In this document: one piece after another, positions 25,809 through 36,400 of the stretch
Layout: every line of letters begins with the position of its first letter
How positions within the stretch are numbered: position 1 is the first letter of the stretch
Source of the DNA: Streptomyces sp. NBC_00464
GTDB lineage: Bacteria > Actinomycetota > Actinomycetes > Streptomycetales > Streptomycetaceae
Length of the DNA stretch: 64,000 bases
Assembly (NCBI RefSeq): GCF_036013915.1
Contig: NZ_CP107901.1
Location: forward strand, 124,001 to 188,000
Reading direction: 5' to 3'
Position numbers and translations under genes: made by a program
The notes under the pieces: model-generated
Told to the model about the DNA's origin: nothing
The model's database searches: none
Seen by the model: only the letters and a program-made list of their open reading frames with translations

Positions 25809-26308
25809 AGGCCCCCCTGGGCTTTTGCCACGTGATGCGGCGGAACCCATGTCGCGACGAGCCCGGCCGGGACGCCCCCGTTCGGTCGGGCATCCGGGGG
25901 CCTCTCGTCTGGATCAGGCCGGGCTCGCGGGGTCCGGCACGCACTCCCCCGAGGTCTCGGCTTCGCTCGACCAGGGGGACCCCCTCCTGCGTTGTCGTCG
26001 GTCGCCCATGCTCCTTCCCCAAGCTCTCGGCTTCGCCCAAGCAGGGGAGACCCCATCCGACTCCCTCCTCCGCCTTGCAGCTGCACGAACGGACCCCGCT
26101 TCCTGATCCGGCCTGATCCAAACGAAAGGCCCTTGGAACGGAACACGCCGCGGCCCGCGGCGCTCGGCTTCGTGGGCCTGCACACCTACTTCTCGCCGGC
26201 GCTCGCGGCGTACCTGAGCGGGCCGGCGCAATGGAACGACAGTGACCGCCGCCCGCACGCTCCGTCGAGTGACCGGTCTACGCCCAGGCAAGCACTCTGA
26301 GTGGGGAG
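25809..26308. other. 500-bp intergenic region with two hairpin repeats
   Basis: Between mbtH and the LmbU-type regulator. Contains two diverged copies of a streptomycete hairpin element (25941-25984 and 26008-26054) that probably terminate mbtH, and a CTCGCCGGCG core near 26190. No gene supported. Confidence 0.5.
25941..26054. repeat. Two diverged copies of an intergenic hairpin element
   Basis: Both copies have a C-rich arm, a shared loop TCTCGGCTTCG and a G-rich arm followed by GACCCC (25941-25984; 26008-26054). Such elements are common between Streptomyces genes and may act as terminators. Confidence 0.6.
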
Positions 26309-27055
26309 ATGAAGATGGTGAGCGGCGCCGTGAGAACCGCGAGCAGATCCAAGGCCGGGCCGGCGGGCAGCAGCGGTGAGCCCGTGCAACGCGATGTGGT
26401 CCTGTCCTTCGTGGGGCCACAGGCCAAGGTGCAGAAGTCGGGCATGCTCCTCCCGCAGAACCTGTCGGAGCGGTCCTGGGAGCAGATCGGCACCAATCTG
26501 CGCGAGCTCGTGAACTCCTCGGCGTGGTGGCTCGCCGACTGGCTCATCTACGGGGAGGCCGCCTACGGGTGGCGGCGGTACAAGGAGGCCATCGAGCGGA
26601 CCGGCCTCGACTACCAGACCCTGCGCAACTACGCCTGGGTGGCCCGCCGGTTCGAGCACCACCGCAGGCGGGACAGCCTCAGCTTCGCCCACCACGCCGA
26701 GGTCACCCGGCTGTCCCCGCCGGAGCAGGACTACTGGCTGCGCAAGGCCGAACAGCAGAAGTGGTCGCGCAACGAGCTCCGCAGGGCGGTGCGCGCCAGC
26801 CTGGCCGCGCAGAACGACACGGCCGAGATCCCCCCGGGCGGTGGCGCCGAGCAGCAGGACGTGCCCCAGCTCGCCAACTCGGCCGCCGCCGAGCGGCGCA
26901 AGCAGAAGGTCACCCGGCTCACCATCGAACTGTCCGCCGGTCAGCTGGATCTCTACTCGAAGGCCGCTGCCGCACACGGGATGCCCGTCGACAAATGGGT
27001 GGCCCAGGTCCTCGAAGCCGCCGATCAGCGGCCCCCTGAGCAGCGGACCGCCTGA
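26309..27055 (+). CDS. LmbU-family cluster-situated regulator
   Basis: 248 aa. Hallmarks of the LmbU/NovE/HmtD family: LLPQNLSERSWEQIGTNLRELVNSSAWWLADWLIYGE, YGWRRYKEAIERTGLDYQTLRNYAWVARRFE (residues about 85-115) and RRRDSLSFAHHAEVTRLSPPEQDYWL, followed by a winged-helix-like segment. ATG at 26309 just after GTGGGGAG; an ATG two codons on is equally possible. In lincomycin, novobiocin and himastatin clusters these proteins activate biosynthetic operons by binding a CGCCGGCG-centred palindrome, as I recall from the literature. Three such palindromes sit before operons here, so it is the likely master of the FMO/NRPS, building-block and P450 operons. Confidence 0.88.
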   Translation: MKMVSGAVRTASRSKAGPAGSSGEPVQRDVVLSFVGPQAKVQKSGMLLPQNLSERSWEQIGTNLRELVNSSAWWLADWLIYGEAAYGWRRYKEAIERTGLDYQTLRNYAWVARRFEHHRRRDSLSFAHHAEVTRLSPPEQDYWLRKAEQQKWSRNELRRAVRASLAAQNDTAEIPPGGGAEQQDVPQLANSAAAERRKQKVTRLTIELSAGQLDLYSKAAAAHGMPVDKWVAQVLEAADQRPPEQRTA

Positions 27056-27057
27056 GG

Positions 27058-27073
27058 GCTGTCCCGGGACAGC
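27058..27073. promoter_or_regulatory. CTGTC/GACAG palindrome between lmbU homologue and A-domain gene
   Basis: Perfect 16-bp GCTGTCCCGGGACAGC three bases after the regulator stop and about 105 bp upstream of the adenylation gene. It keeps the outer CTGTC/GACAG arms of the 29052 site but has a shorter CCGG centre. Operator variant or terminator. Confidence 0.4.
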
Positions 27074-27177
27074 TCCCAGCGCCGCATCGCCCGAACGCCG
27101 TGCCGGCGGGCCTCCCCCTCCCGGGTGGGTGCGCCGACGGCCTGTCCGACCGGACACCACTCACATCGGAGCAGTTG

Positions 27178-28764
27178 ATGATCCTTCAGGGAAAGCGGGT
27201 GGACCTGCCCACGACGCCCGTCGTCCACCGGCAGGTCGAGGCACACGCGCGGAACACGCCCGACGCCGTCGCCGTCTTCTACGCCGGCGAGCAGGTGACG
27301 TATGCGGAGCTGAACGCCAAGGCCAACCGGTTCGCACACCTGCTCCTGACGCGCGGGCACGGCCGGGGCGCGAAGGTGGGTGTCTGTCTCGACTACTCGG
27401 TCGACATGCTCGTCGCCATCCTCGGCACGCTGAAGGCCGGCGCGGCCTACGTACCCTTCGACCCGGCCTACCCCTCGGCGCGGCTCCAGCTGCTGTTGAG
27501 CCAGGTGCCCGGCCTCGCCCTCATCGTCGCCTCCCCGGCGACGGCCCCTCTGGTGGAGTCGGCGGACGTCGACATCATCGACCTGGCGCCGCTGGCCGAG
27601 CACCTCGCGGGCCTCCCGGCCACCGACCCCGGCGTCCCGGTCACCGGCGACGACGTGTGCTACGCGGTCTTCACGTCCGGCTCGACCGGTACGCCGAAGC
27701 TGACCGCGGTGCGGCACGAGGGCTGGTTCAACCTGATGAACTGGCTGAGCCTCGAATACGGCCTGCACATCGGGTCCCACAACCTGGTCGTCAGCGCGTT
27801 CGGTTTCGACCTCTCCCAGCGCGCCCTGATGACACCGCTGTTCTGCGGCGCCACCCAGTACCTGATGGCCACCCGGAACTTCGACGCCATGATGGCGTAC
27901 CGGATGCTGACCGACCACGACATCCGCGTCGTGCACTGCGCCTCCAGCACGCTGTACCTGCTCGTGGACTGGGAGACCGCGCGGGGCCGGGACGCGCTCG
28001 CCCGGCTCGACTACGTGCTGTTCGGCGGAGAGGCGCTGAAGGCCGAGCGGCTCACCAACTGGGCGCGGCGCGAGGGCAATACGTGCACCCTGCTGCACCA
28101 GTACGGCGTCGCCGAGTGCACGGACGTCGCCACCTCCTACGATCTGGGCGACTACCGGCCGGGCGAGCACGAGATCGCACCGGTGGGCAGGCCGGCCTAC
28201 AACACCGACATCCACCTCCTCGACGAGCACCTGAGCGAGGTCGGGCCGGGCGAGCAGGGCGAGATCTGCATCTCCGGCGCAGGCGTGGGCGCGGGCTATC
28301 TCAACGGCTCGGGCCCCGAGAACGCGAAGTTCACGACGCTCGTGGTCGACGGCGTCCCGCGCAGGCTGTACCGCACGGGTGACCGCGGCCAGGTGAACGA
28401 GGCAGGCGAACTCGTCGTCCTCGGCCGCATCGACGCGCAGGTGAAGGTGCGCGGCATGCGCATCGACCCCACCGACATCGAGCGCGCACTCGGCCGCCTG
28501 GCCGGGGTCCGGGAGGCTGCCGTGGTGGTCACCTACACCGACTCCGGGGAGGCCGAACTGACCGCGTTCGTCGTCCCCGCCGGCGCCGACCTCACCGAGG
28601 ACGACCTGCGCACCCGGCTGCTGTGGACGCTGCCGCGGAACATGGTTCCGGCCCGGTTCGTGAACATCCTGCGCATTCCCCTGAGCCCGCACGGAAAAGT
28701 CGACCGCGCGGCGCTGGCCGACGCGTGCCGCAGCCGGCTCGCCGGCAGTAACTCAGCGGCGTAG
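27178..28764 (+). CDS. Free-standing NRPS adenylation domain
   Basis: 528 aa from the ATG at 27178 (GGAG upstream; the frame to 27100 lacks one). Complete A domain: [13 protein letters not shown] (A3, about residue 163), FGFDLSQRAL (A4), YGVAECTDVAT (A5), YRTGDRG (A7), VKVRGMRIDPTDIERAL (A8) and SPHGKVDRAAL with the A10 Lys. Read against GrsA, the pocket is roughly D-L-R-H-L-G-Q-D-V-K, which I cannot match to a known amino acid. The free PCP gene begins 34 bp downstream, so it loads that PCP in trans. A flavin monooxygenase follows, suggesting oxidation of the tethered residue before it enters the NRPS. Confidence 0.88.
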   Translation: MILQGKRVDLPTTPVVHRQVEAHARNTPDAVAVFYAGEQVTYAELNAKANRFAHLLLTRGHGRGAKVGVCLDYSVDMLVAILGTLKAGAAYVPFDPAYPSARLQLLLSQVPGLALIVASPATAPLVESADVDIIDLAPLAEHLAGLPATDPGVPVTGDDVCYAVFTSGSTGTPKLTAVRHEGWFNLMNWLSLEYGLHIGSHNLVVSAFGFDLSQRALMTPLFCGATQYLMATRNFDAMMAYRMLTDHDIRVVHCASSTLYLLVDWETARGRDALARLDYVLFGGEALKAERLTNWARREGNTCTLLHQYGVAECTDVATSYDLGDYRPGEHEIAPVGRPAYNTDIHLLDEHLSEVGPGEQGEICISGAGVGAGYLNGSGPENAKFTTLVVDGVPRRLYRTGDRGQVNEAGELVVLGRIDAQVKVRGMRIDPTDIERALGRLAGVREAAVVVTYTDSGEAELTAFVVPAGADLTEDDLRTRLLWTLPRNMVPARFVNILRIPLSPHGKVDRAALADACRSRLAGSNSAA

Positions 28765-28798
28765 TCGACGGACCTTGATGAAAACCGAAAGGGCTGTG

Positions 28799-29029
28799 AT
28801 GATTTCCGATGAGGTTCGCGCCATCTGGTGCCGGGAACTCAAGCGCGACAACATATCGGTGGACGACGACTTCTTCGCGCTGGGCGGCCAGTCCGTGATT
28901 ATGGTCGGGATTCAGGGTGCCTTCATGGAAGAGCTGGGCGTCGAGGTCCCGATGGATCAGATGTTCCTCAACCCGACGATAGCGACCATTTCCGCATACA
29001 TCGAATCCCAGGGTGCGGTGGCCTCATAG
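28799..29029 (+). CDS. Free-standing peptidyl carrier protein (partner of A domain)
   Basis: 76 aa from the ATG at 28799, which has GAAAGGG at good spacing; an upstream TTG/ATG is possible. [26 protein letters not shown] contains the phosphopantetheine Ser in GGQS, a variant of the usual GGHS/GGDS. It carries the amino acid activated by the preceding A domain. Confidence 0.88.
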   Translation: MISDEVRAIWCRELKRDNISVDDDFFALGGQSVIMVGIQGAFMEELGVEVPMDQMFLNPTIATISAYIESQGAVAS

Positions 29030-29051
29030 TTCGGGCTGGTCAAGGGCGTGT

Positions 29052-29073
29052 CCTGTCTCGCCGGCGAGACAGG
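29052..29073. promoter_or_regulatory. Palindromic operator, candidate LmbU-type site 1
   Basis: Perfect 22-bp palindrome; its central 20 bases are CTGTCTCGCCGGCGAGACAG. It sits 153 bp before the flavoprotein gene that opens the NRPS operon. The CGCCGGCG core is the reported LmbU recognition element (from memory). Confidence 0.65.
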
Positions 29074-29225
29074 CCGGACGTATCCATTCCGCTGGACCGG
29101 GCGGTTAGCATCACATTCGAGTGGCAGCGGATATTTCGGTTCGCTGTACCGGGTGCGCTCCATCGGCAGAAATTTTCCGGCTGCGGCCGTTGGAATCCAA
29201 GAAGCCATCTGGCAAGAGAGGCGCC

Positions 29226-30413
29226 ATGTACGACATCATTGTCATAGGTGCCCGTTGTGCGGGTTCGCCGACGGCCATGCTTTTCGCGCAGCAGGGATAT
29301 CGGGTACTGCTCCTGGAGAAGGCGCGCTTTCCGCAGGACACGCTCTCGTCGCATTACATCCACACCCAGGGCGTGGCGCTGCTCAAGCGGTGGGGACTGC
29401 TCGACAGGCTCCGCGAGGCGGGCTGCCGGCCGATCGACCACCAGAGCTACCAGGCACCCGGCGTCCGCATCGACGGGTTCTCGCTGCCGATCGACGGCCA
29501 GCGGACCACGTACGCGCCCAGGCGGTACGTGCTCGACCCGATCCTCGCGGACGGCGCGGTGGCGGCCGGCGTGGAGTTCCGTGAGGGCTGCGCGGTCAAC
29601 GACCTGCTGTGGGAGGGGGACCGGGTCGTCGGGGTTCGCTACACGACGCCCGGCGGCGCCGAGGCGACGGACCGGGCGCGCCTCGTGGTCGGCGCGGACG
29701 GCATGCGCTCGCTGGTGGCCCGCAAGGCCGGCGCGCCCTACGTCATCGAGCACCCCCGCATGACCTGCACCTACTACAGCTACTGGTCCGGGGTCCCCTC
29801 GCACTTCGAGCTGTACGAGCGGCCGGGGCGCTGGATCGGCGTCATCCCCACCAACGACGACCTCACGTTGCTCATGACGTACTTCCCGCAGGACGAGTTC
29901 GCCGGGGTCCGCAAGGACGTGGAGCCCTTCTACCTCGATTCCTTCCGCACCACGGCGCCCGAACTGTACGAGCGGATGCGGGCGGGCAAACGCGAGGAAC
30001 AGCTCTACGGCACGGGCCACCAGGAGAACTTCTTCCGCAAGGCCTTCGGGCCCGGGTGGGCCCTGGTCGGTGACGCGGTGACGCACAAGGACTCCATCAC
30101 CGCCCGTGGCATCACCGAGGCCTTCGTCCAGGCCGATTCGCTCACCGGCCACATCGGGCAGCAGCTGCACGACGACGCGGCGCTTCAGGACGCGCTGGAG
30201 AGCTACGAGGACGACCTGGACGGCGACACGCTCAGCCACTACCAGGGCGCGCTCAACGTGGCCGAACTCAAGCCCGAGGGACGCGTCGAGCTGCTGCGGA
30301 GACTGGTCGGTCACCAAGACCTGATCGACCGCTACTTCTCGACCCTGTCGGGCGCCTGCTCCATCGACGACTTCTACAACACCGAACTCTTGACGCTGCT
30401 TGATCAGAGCTGA
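29226..30413 (+). CDS. Class A FAD-dependent monooxygenase
   Basis: 395 aa from the ATG at 29226 with AAGAGAGG. Rossmann motif DIIVIGARCAGSPTAMLFAQQGYRVLLLEKARFP, the DG motif RLVVGADGMRSLVARKAG, and the GD motif GPGWALVGDAVTHKDSITARGITEAF: the three marks of p-hydroxybenzoate-hydroxylase-type flavoproteins. The halogenase WxWxIP motif is absent. It sits between an A/PCP pair and the NRPS genes, with the first NRPS starting 45 bp after its stop. Inference: oxidises (C- or N-hydroxylates) the PCP-bound amino acid, or a residue on the growing chain. Confidence 0.8.
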   Translation: MYDIIVIGARCAGSPTAMLFAQQGYRVLLLEKARFPQDTLSSHYIHTQGVALLKRWGLLDRLREAGCRPIDHQSYQAPGVRIDGFSLPIDGQRTTYAPRRYVLDPILADGAVAAGVEFREGCAVNDLLWEGDRVVGVRYTTPGGAEATDRARLVVGADGMRSLVARKAGAPYVIEHPRMTCTYYSYWSGVPSHFELYERPGRWIGVIPTNDDLTLLMTYFPQDEFAGVRKDVEPFYLDSFRTTAPELYERMRAGKREEQLYGTGHQENFFRKAFGPGWALVGDAVTHKDSITARGITEAFVQADSLTGHIGQQLHDDAALQDALESYEDDLDGDTLSHYQGALNVAELKPEGRVELLRRLVGHQDLIDRYFSTLSGACSIDDFYNTELLTLLDQS

Positions 30414-30458
30414 GTGACACCTCGCCCACCTGGTGGTTCTGCCGATTTTGGAGAAACA

Positions 30459-33400
30459 ATGATCCCGTTGTCGTTCGCGCAGCGTCGACTGTGGTTCGTG
30501 GACCGGTTCGAAGGTCCTTCGCCGACCTACAACGGCGCGCTGGGCCTACGGCTGACCGGTGACCTGACCGTGGGCGCGCTCGAGACGGCGCTCCGCGACG
30601 TCATCGGCCGGCACGAGGCCCTGCGCACGGTCATCGCAGAGGACGACGACGGTGTCCCGCACCAGCGGGTGCTGCCCATGGACCGGACGCCGTTCGGTCT
30701 GCGGGTCGTCGAGGTCGAGACGGAGGCCGAGCGGTCGGCGGCGGTCGACGAGGCGGCCACCGCGAACTTCGACCTGGCCGCCGACGTGCCGATCCGCGCC
30801 ACCCTGGTGCGCAGCGGACCGCGCGAGCACTCCCTCGTCCTCGTCATGCACCACATCGCCGTGGACGGGGAGTCGTTCAGGCCGCTGTGCCGCGACCTCA
30901 TCACCGCCTACGCGGCCCGCCAGGAGGGCAGGGCCCCGGCGTGGGAGCCGCTCCCGGTGCAGTACGCCGACTACTCGCTGTGGCAGCGGGACATGCTCGG
31001 TGACGAGTCCGACCCGAACAGCGTCTCGGCCACGCAGCTGGCGTACTGGCGGCGGACCCTGGCCGATCTGGCGCAGCCGCTGGCGCTGCCCACCGACCGC
31101 CCGCGCCCGAAGTCGATGAGCCAGCGCGGCGACATGGTCCCGTTCACCATCGACGCCGGCCTGCTGCGGTCCGTGGAGAAGCTTGCCGCGCAGGCGGACA
31201 CCACGGTCTCGATGGTCATGCACTCCGCTCTCGCGGTCCTCCTGCACCACCTCGGCTGCGGTGACGACGTGCCCATCGGCGCGCCGATCGCGGGCCGCAC
31301 CGACGAGGAGCTGCGCGAACTCGTCGGGTTCTTCGTCAACACCTGGGTACTGCGCGTCGACCTCTCCGGGAACCCGACCTTCCGCGAACTGCTCCAGCGG
31401 GTCCGGGAGCGGGCTCTTGCCGCGTACGACAACCAGGACATGCCGTTCGAGCGGCTGGTGGAGCTCCTGAACCCGGACCGGTCCACCGCGTACAACCCCC
31501 TCTTCCAGGTGATGCTCGCCTGGCAGCCGTCCATACCGGAGCTCGACTTTCCCGGCCTCGAGTCCCGCTCCGAGCGGCTCGAGACCGAGACGGCCAAGTT
31601 CGACCTGTTCTTCGACCTGATCCCGAACGCCTCGGGATCGGCGCAGTGCCGTCTCGAGTACCGCACCGACCTGTTCGACAGGGACACCGCCGCGGGCATC
31701 GCGAACCGCTTCGTACGCGTCCTGAGCCGGCTCGTCGCCGACTCGGAGCGCGTCATCGGCGGCATCGACGCGCTGGACGCGGCCGAGCGGGACCGGCTGC
31801 TCACCCGGTTCAACGACACCGCCGTGGCGGTGCCCGGGATGACGGTCCCGCAGCTCTTCGAAAGCCAGGTGGCCCGGACGCCGGACGCCCCGGCGATCGT
31901 GTGCGACGACCGGACGCTGACCTACCGGGAGCTGGACGAGCGCGCCAACGGCGTCGCCCGGGAGCTGGTGCGCCGGGGCGCGGGGCCCGAGGACCTGGTG
32001 GCCCTCGCGCTGCCGCGCACGGAGGACCTGGTGGCCGGGCTGCTCGGCATCCTCAAGTCCGGTGCCGGATACCTGCCGATGGACCCGCAGTACCTCGCCG
32101 GGCGGGCCGAGAGCGTGCTGTCCGAGGCGCGCCCGCGCTTCGTGGTCACCGACACCAGGACGTCGCAGGAGCTGCCGCCGAACGACATGGTGAGCATCGA
32201 CCTCGACGACCGCGCGCAGTGGGACGCCCCCGTCGAGGCGTTGGACGACGCCGAACGGACTGCCCCGCTGAGCCCGGACAACCTGGCGTACGTGATGTAC
32301 ACCTCCGGCTCCACGGGCAGGCCCAAGGGCGCGTCGATCACCCATCGCAACCTCGTCAACGGGGTGCGGGAACTGGTGCGCGTCCTCGACACGCCGCCCG
32401 GGTGGAAGATGCTGGCCGGCACCTCGGTGAACTTCGACGTCTCCGTCTTCGAGCTGCTCACCGCCCTGACCACCGGCGGCACCGCCGAGCTGGTGCCCAA
32501 CGCACTGGCGCTCGGCGAGCGCGACAGCTGGGACGGACACGTCATCAGCGGGGTCCCCTCGGTGCTCGGCGAACTGGTGGACCACCTGAATAAGGCGGAG
32601 AACGTCAGCACGGTCGTGTTCGCCGGCGATGTGCTGCCGGCCCGGCTGGTGCGGCAGGTGCGCGAGGCCCTGCCCGGTGTGCGGATCGTGAACTCCTACG
32701 GGCAGAGCGAGAGTTTCTACGCCACGACGTTCTCCCTCGCGGGCTCCCAGGAGTGGACGGACGGCGATATCGCCCCCATCGGCACCCCGCTGGGCAACAT
32801 GCGCGCCTACGTGCTCGGCCCCGGCCTCGCCCCGGTGCCGCAGGACGTGATCGGTGAGCTGTACGTGGTCGGGACCTGCCTCGGCCGTGGCTACCACGGC
32901 CGCCCGGGGCTGACCTCCGAGCGTTACGTGGCGAACCCCTTCGGCCCCGCAGGCGAGCGGATGTACCGCACCGGCGACCTGGCCCGCTGGAACGCGGACG
33001 GTCAGCTGGAGTGCGTCGGCCGCGGCGACGGCCAGGTCAAGGTGCGGGGCTTCCGCATCGAGACGGCCGAGGTCGAGGCCGCGCTCACCGCCCTGCCCGG
33101 GATCAGCGAGGCCGTGGTCATCACCCGCGAGGTGCCCTCGGGCGGGCGGCGGCTCGTCGCGTACGTGGTGCACAGCGGCGGGGGAGGCGTCGGTGACGAC
33201 GGCGCCGGCGGCATCGGCGACGTGGACGTGATGGCCGGTGCCTCGGCCGCCGATCTGCGCCGGCTCGTCGCGGCCCGGCTGCCCGACTACATGGTGCCCG
33301 CGGCCTTCGTGGCCCTCGGCCGGCTTCCGCTCGGACCGACCGGCAAGCTGGACCGCTCGGCGCTGCCGGAGCCGGAGTTCACCGTCGAGACGTACCGGGA

Positions 33401-36400
33401 GCCGCGCACCGAGGCCGAGACCATCATCACGGCGGCGTACGCGGACGTGCTCGGTGTGGAGCGGGTCGGCATCGACGACGACTTCTTCGCGGTGGGCGGT
33501 GACAGCCTGCGCTCCATCCAGGTGGTCGCGCGCACCCGCACCCGGGGCCTGGAACTCACCACCCGGGAGATCTTCGAGTGCCGCACGGCGGCCCGCCTCG
33601 CCGAGGTGGCCTCCACCCGCCAGGACAAGACGCCCGTGCTCGCCGAGGACGAGGGTGGCGGCGTCGGCCCGATGCCGCTGCAGCCGGTGGCGCGGCACGT
33701 CTTCGAGCACGGCGGCGGTACCGACCGGTTCGCCATGTCGATGGTCCTCGAACTGCCCACCGGCATCGACGCGGACGGCCTGGCCGCGACGCTGGACGCC
33801 GTGGTCGACCGGCACGACCTGCTGCGCGCCCGGCTGGTGCGCGGCGGCGAACTCTCCCTCGACGTGCGCCCGCAGGGCGCCGTACGGGCGGCCGACCTGA
33901 TCCGCCGCGTGGAGTGCGACGGCCGGTGGGACGAGCCGTCCCTGCTGGAGACGGCGAAGACGGAGCTGGACGACGCGGTGAACCGGCTCGACCCGCAGGC
34001 CGGGACCATGGCGGACTTCGTCTGGTTCGCCGCGCCCTCGGGCGAGGGCCGGCTGCTCGTGGTGGTCCACCACCTGGCGGTGGACGGCGTCTCCTGGCGC
34101 ATCCTCATGTCGGACTTCGCCGAGGCGTGGCAGCAGATCCGTTCCGGCAGGTCGCCCGAGCTGCCCGCGGTCGGCACATCGGCCCGCCGCTGGGCGGCGG
34201 CGCTGGAGGACGAGGCATTCTCGCCCGAGCGCGAATCGGAACTGGCGTACTGGCGGGACCTGCTCGAAGCGCCGAACCCCCCGCTGGGCACGCGGGCGTT
34301 CGACCCGGCGGTGGACGTGTGGTCCACGGTCGAGACCGTACGGGTGGAGCTGCCCGTCGAGGTCACCGAGGCGGTGCTGACCAAGCTGCCTGCCGCGTTC
34401 AGGGGCACCGCGAACGACGTGCTGCTCGCCGCGCTCGGCCTGGCCGTGAACCGGTGGCGTGGCACGGACGGTCCCACCCTGGTCCGGCTGGAGGGCCACG
34501 GCCGTGAGGAGGACCTGGCCCCCGGGGCCGATCTCTCCCGTACCGTCGGCTGGTTCACCAGCATGTACCCGGCCCGGGTCGACGTGCGGGGCGTGGACCT
34601 GGCCGACGTGCTGGCCGGCGGCCCCGCCGCCGGAAAGGCGGTCAAGCTGGTCAAGGAGCAGCTGCGCGGCGCCCCGGACAAGGGCATGGGATACGGACTG
34701 CTGCGCTATCTCAACCCGGAGACCGCCGAACAGCTGGAGCAGTACCCGGCGCCGCAGATCGGGTTCAACTACCTCGGCCGGATCTCCGACGCCGACGTCC
34801 CCGAGCACCTGCGCGCCAACGGGTGGGGACCGGCGTCCTGGTCCGCCGAGCTGATCGCGCTGCCCGACCCGGACCTGCCCGCGCTGTCCGCCCTGGAGGT
34901 CAACTCCGTGGTCACGGACACCGGCGACGGCCCCCGCCTTCAGACGGCCTTCATGTTCGCCTCCGGGCTGCTGTCCCACGAGCGGACCGCCGAACTGGCC
35001 GAACTGTGGGTGGAGGTGCTGCACGGCCTGGCCGCGCACGCCGCACAGCCGCACATCGGTGGCCTCACGCCCTCCGACGCCCCGCTGGTCTCGGTGCGAC
35101 TGGACGAGATCGAGGCCTGGGAAGAGCGCTACGGCCGGCTGACCGAGGTGTGGCCGCAGGCCCCGGGACAGTCCGGGATCCAGTTCGAGGCCGCGCTCGC
35201 CGACGGCTCCTTCGACGTCTACCACATGCAGTTCGTGCTGCATCTGTCCGGGCACGTGGACCCGGAGCGCATGCGGTCGGCCGGGCAGGCGCTGCTCGAC
35301 CGGTACCCGAACCTGCGCTCCGCGTTCCTCACCGGCGCCGGCGGCGATCCGGTGCAGGTCCTGGCGGAACACGTCACCCTGCCCTGGCGGCACCTCGATC
35401 TGACCGGCCGCGCCCCGGCCGGCCAGGACGCGGCGCTCGACCAGGCACTCGCCGAGGACCGGGCCGACCGGCTCGACCCCCTCCGGCCGCCGCTGCTGCG
35501 CCTGGCCCTGCTCACCTGCGGGCCGCAGCAGGCGAAGCTCGTCATCACCGCCCACCACACCCTGTTCGACGGCTGGTCGTCGCCGCTGGTGATCAGGGAT
35601 CTGATCCGGCTGTACTCCGAGGCCGAGGGGCTCGGTCCGGTCCGCAGCTACGGCGACTACCTGGCCTGGCTGTCCACCCGGGACCGGAAGGCGTCGGCCG
35701 CCCGCTGGGCCGCCGAGCTGGACGGGTTCGACCAGCCGACCCTCGTCGCCCCGAACGCCCCCGCCGACCAGGAGACGGTGTCCGCCCTCGGGCGGGTCGA
35801 GGTGCCGCTGTCCATCGACAAGGGACGCGAACTCGCCAAGCGCGCCGCGGAACTCGGCGTCACGCTCAACACGCTCCTGCAGGGCGCGTGGGCGATCCTG
35901 CTCTCGAAGCTGACCGGACAGTCGGACGTGGTGTTCGGAGCCGCCGTCAACGGCCGGCCCGCCGAACTGCCCGGTGCGGAGGAAATGGTCGGCCTGTTCA
36001 TCAACACCCTGCCGACCAGGGCGTTCTGCTCCTTCGACCAGAGCATCGCGAAGGTCATCACCGATCTGCAGAACCGGCAGACCTCGCTGCTCGACCACCA
36101 CTACTACGGGCTCGCCGACATCCAGCGCGACGTCGGGCTGCCTGCCCTGTTCGACACGATCGTGGTGTTCGAGAACTACCCGATCGACCGGGCGGGCATC
36201 TTCGACGCGAACACGGCGGCGGGGTTCACGATCGACGCCATCCGGCCGTTCGCGGGCTCGCACTACCCGCTCACCCTCAACGCCTCCGACCCCTATCTGC
36301 GGACCTCCCTCGACTACCAGACCAACCTCTACGGCCGTGAAGAGGCCGAGCTGATCGCCGCCCGGCTCGTCCGGGTCCTCGATCAGGTGCTCGATGACCC

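Noticed and set aside
25941..26054. Short CRISPR-like or insertion-sequence repeat
   Set aside because: Only two diverged hairpin copies with no spacers and no transposase; they look like ordinary Streptomyces intergenic hairpins.
29226..30413. Flavin-dependent halogenase
   Set aside because: No WxWxIP motif; only the general class A FAD motifs are present. No other chlorination signature is in the window.
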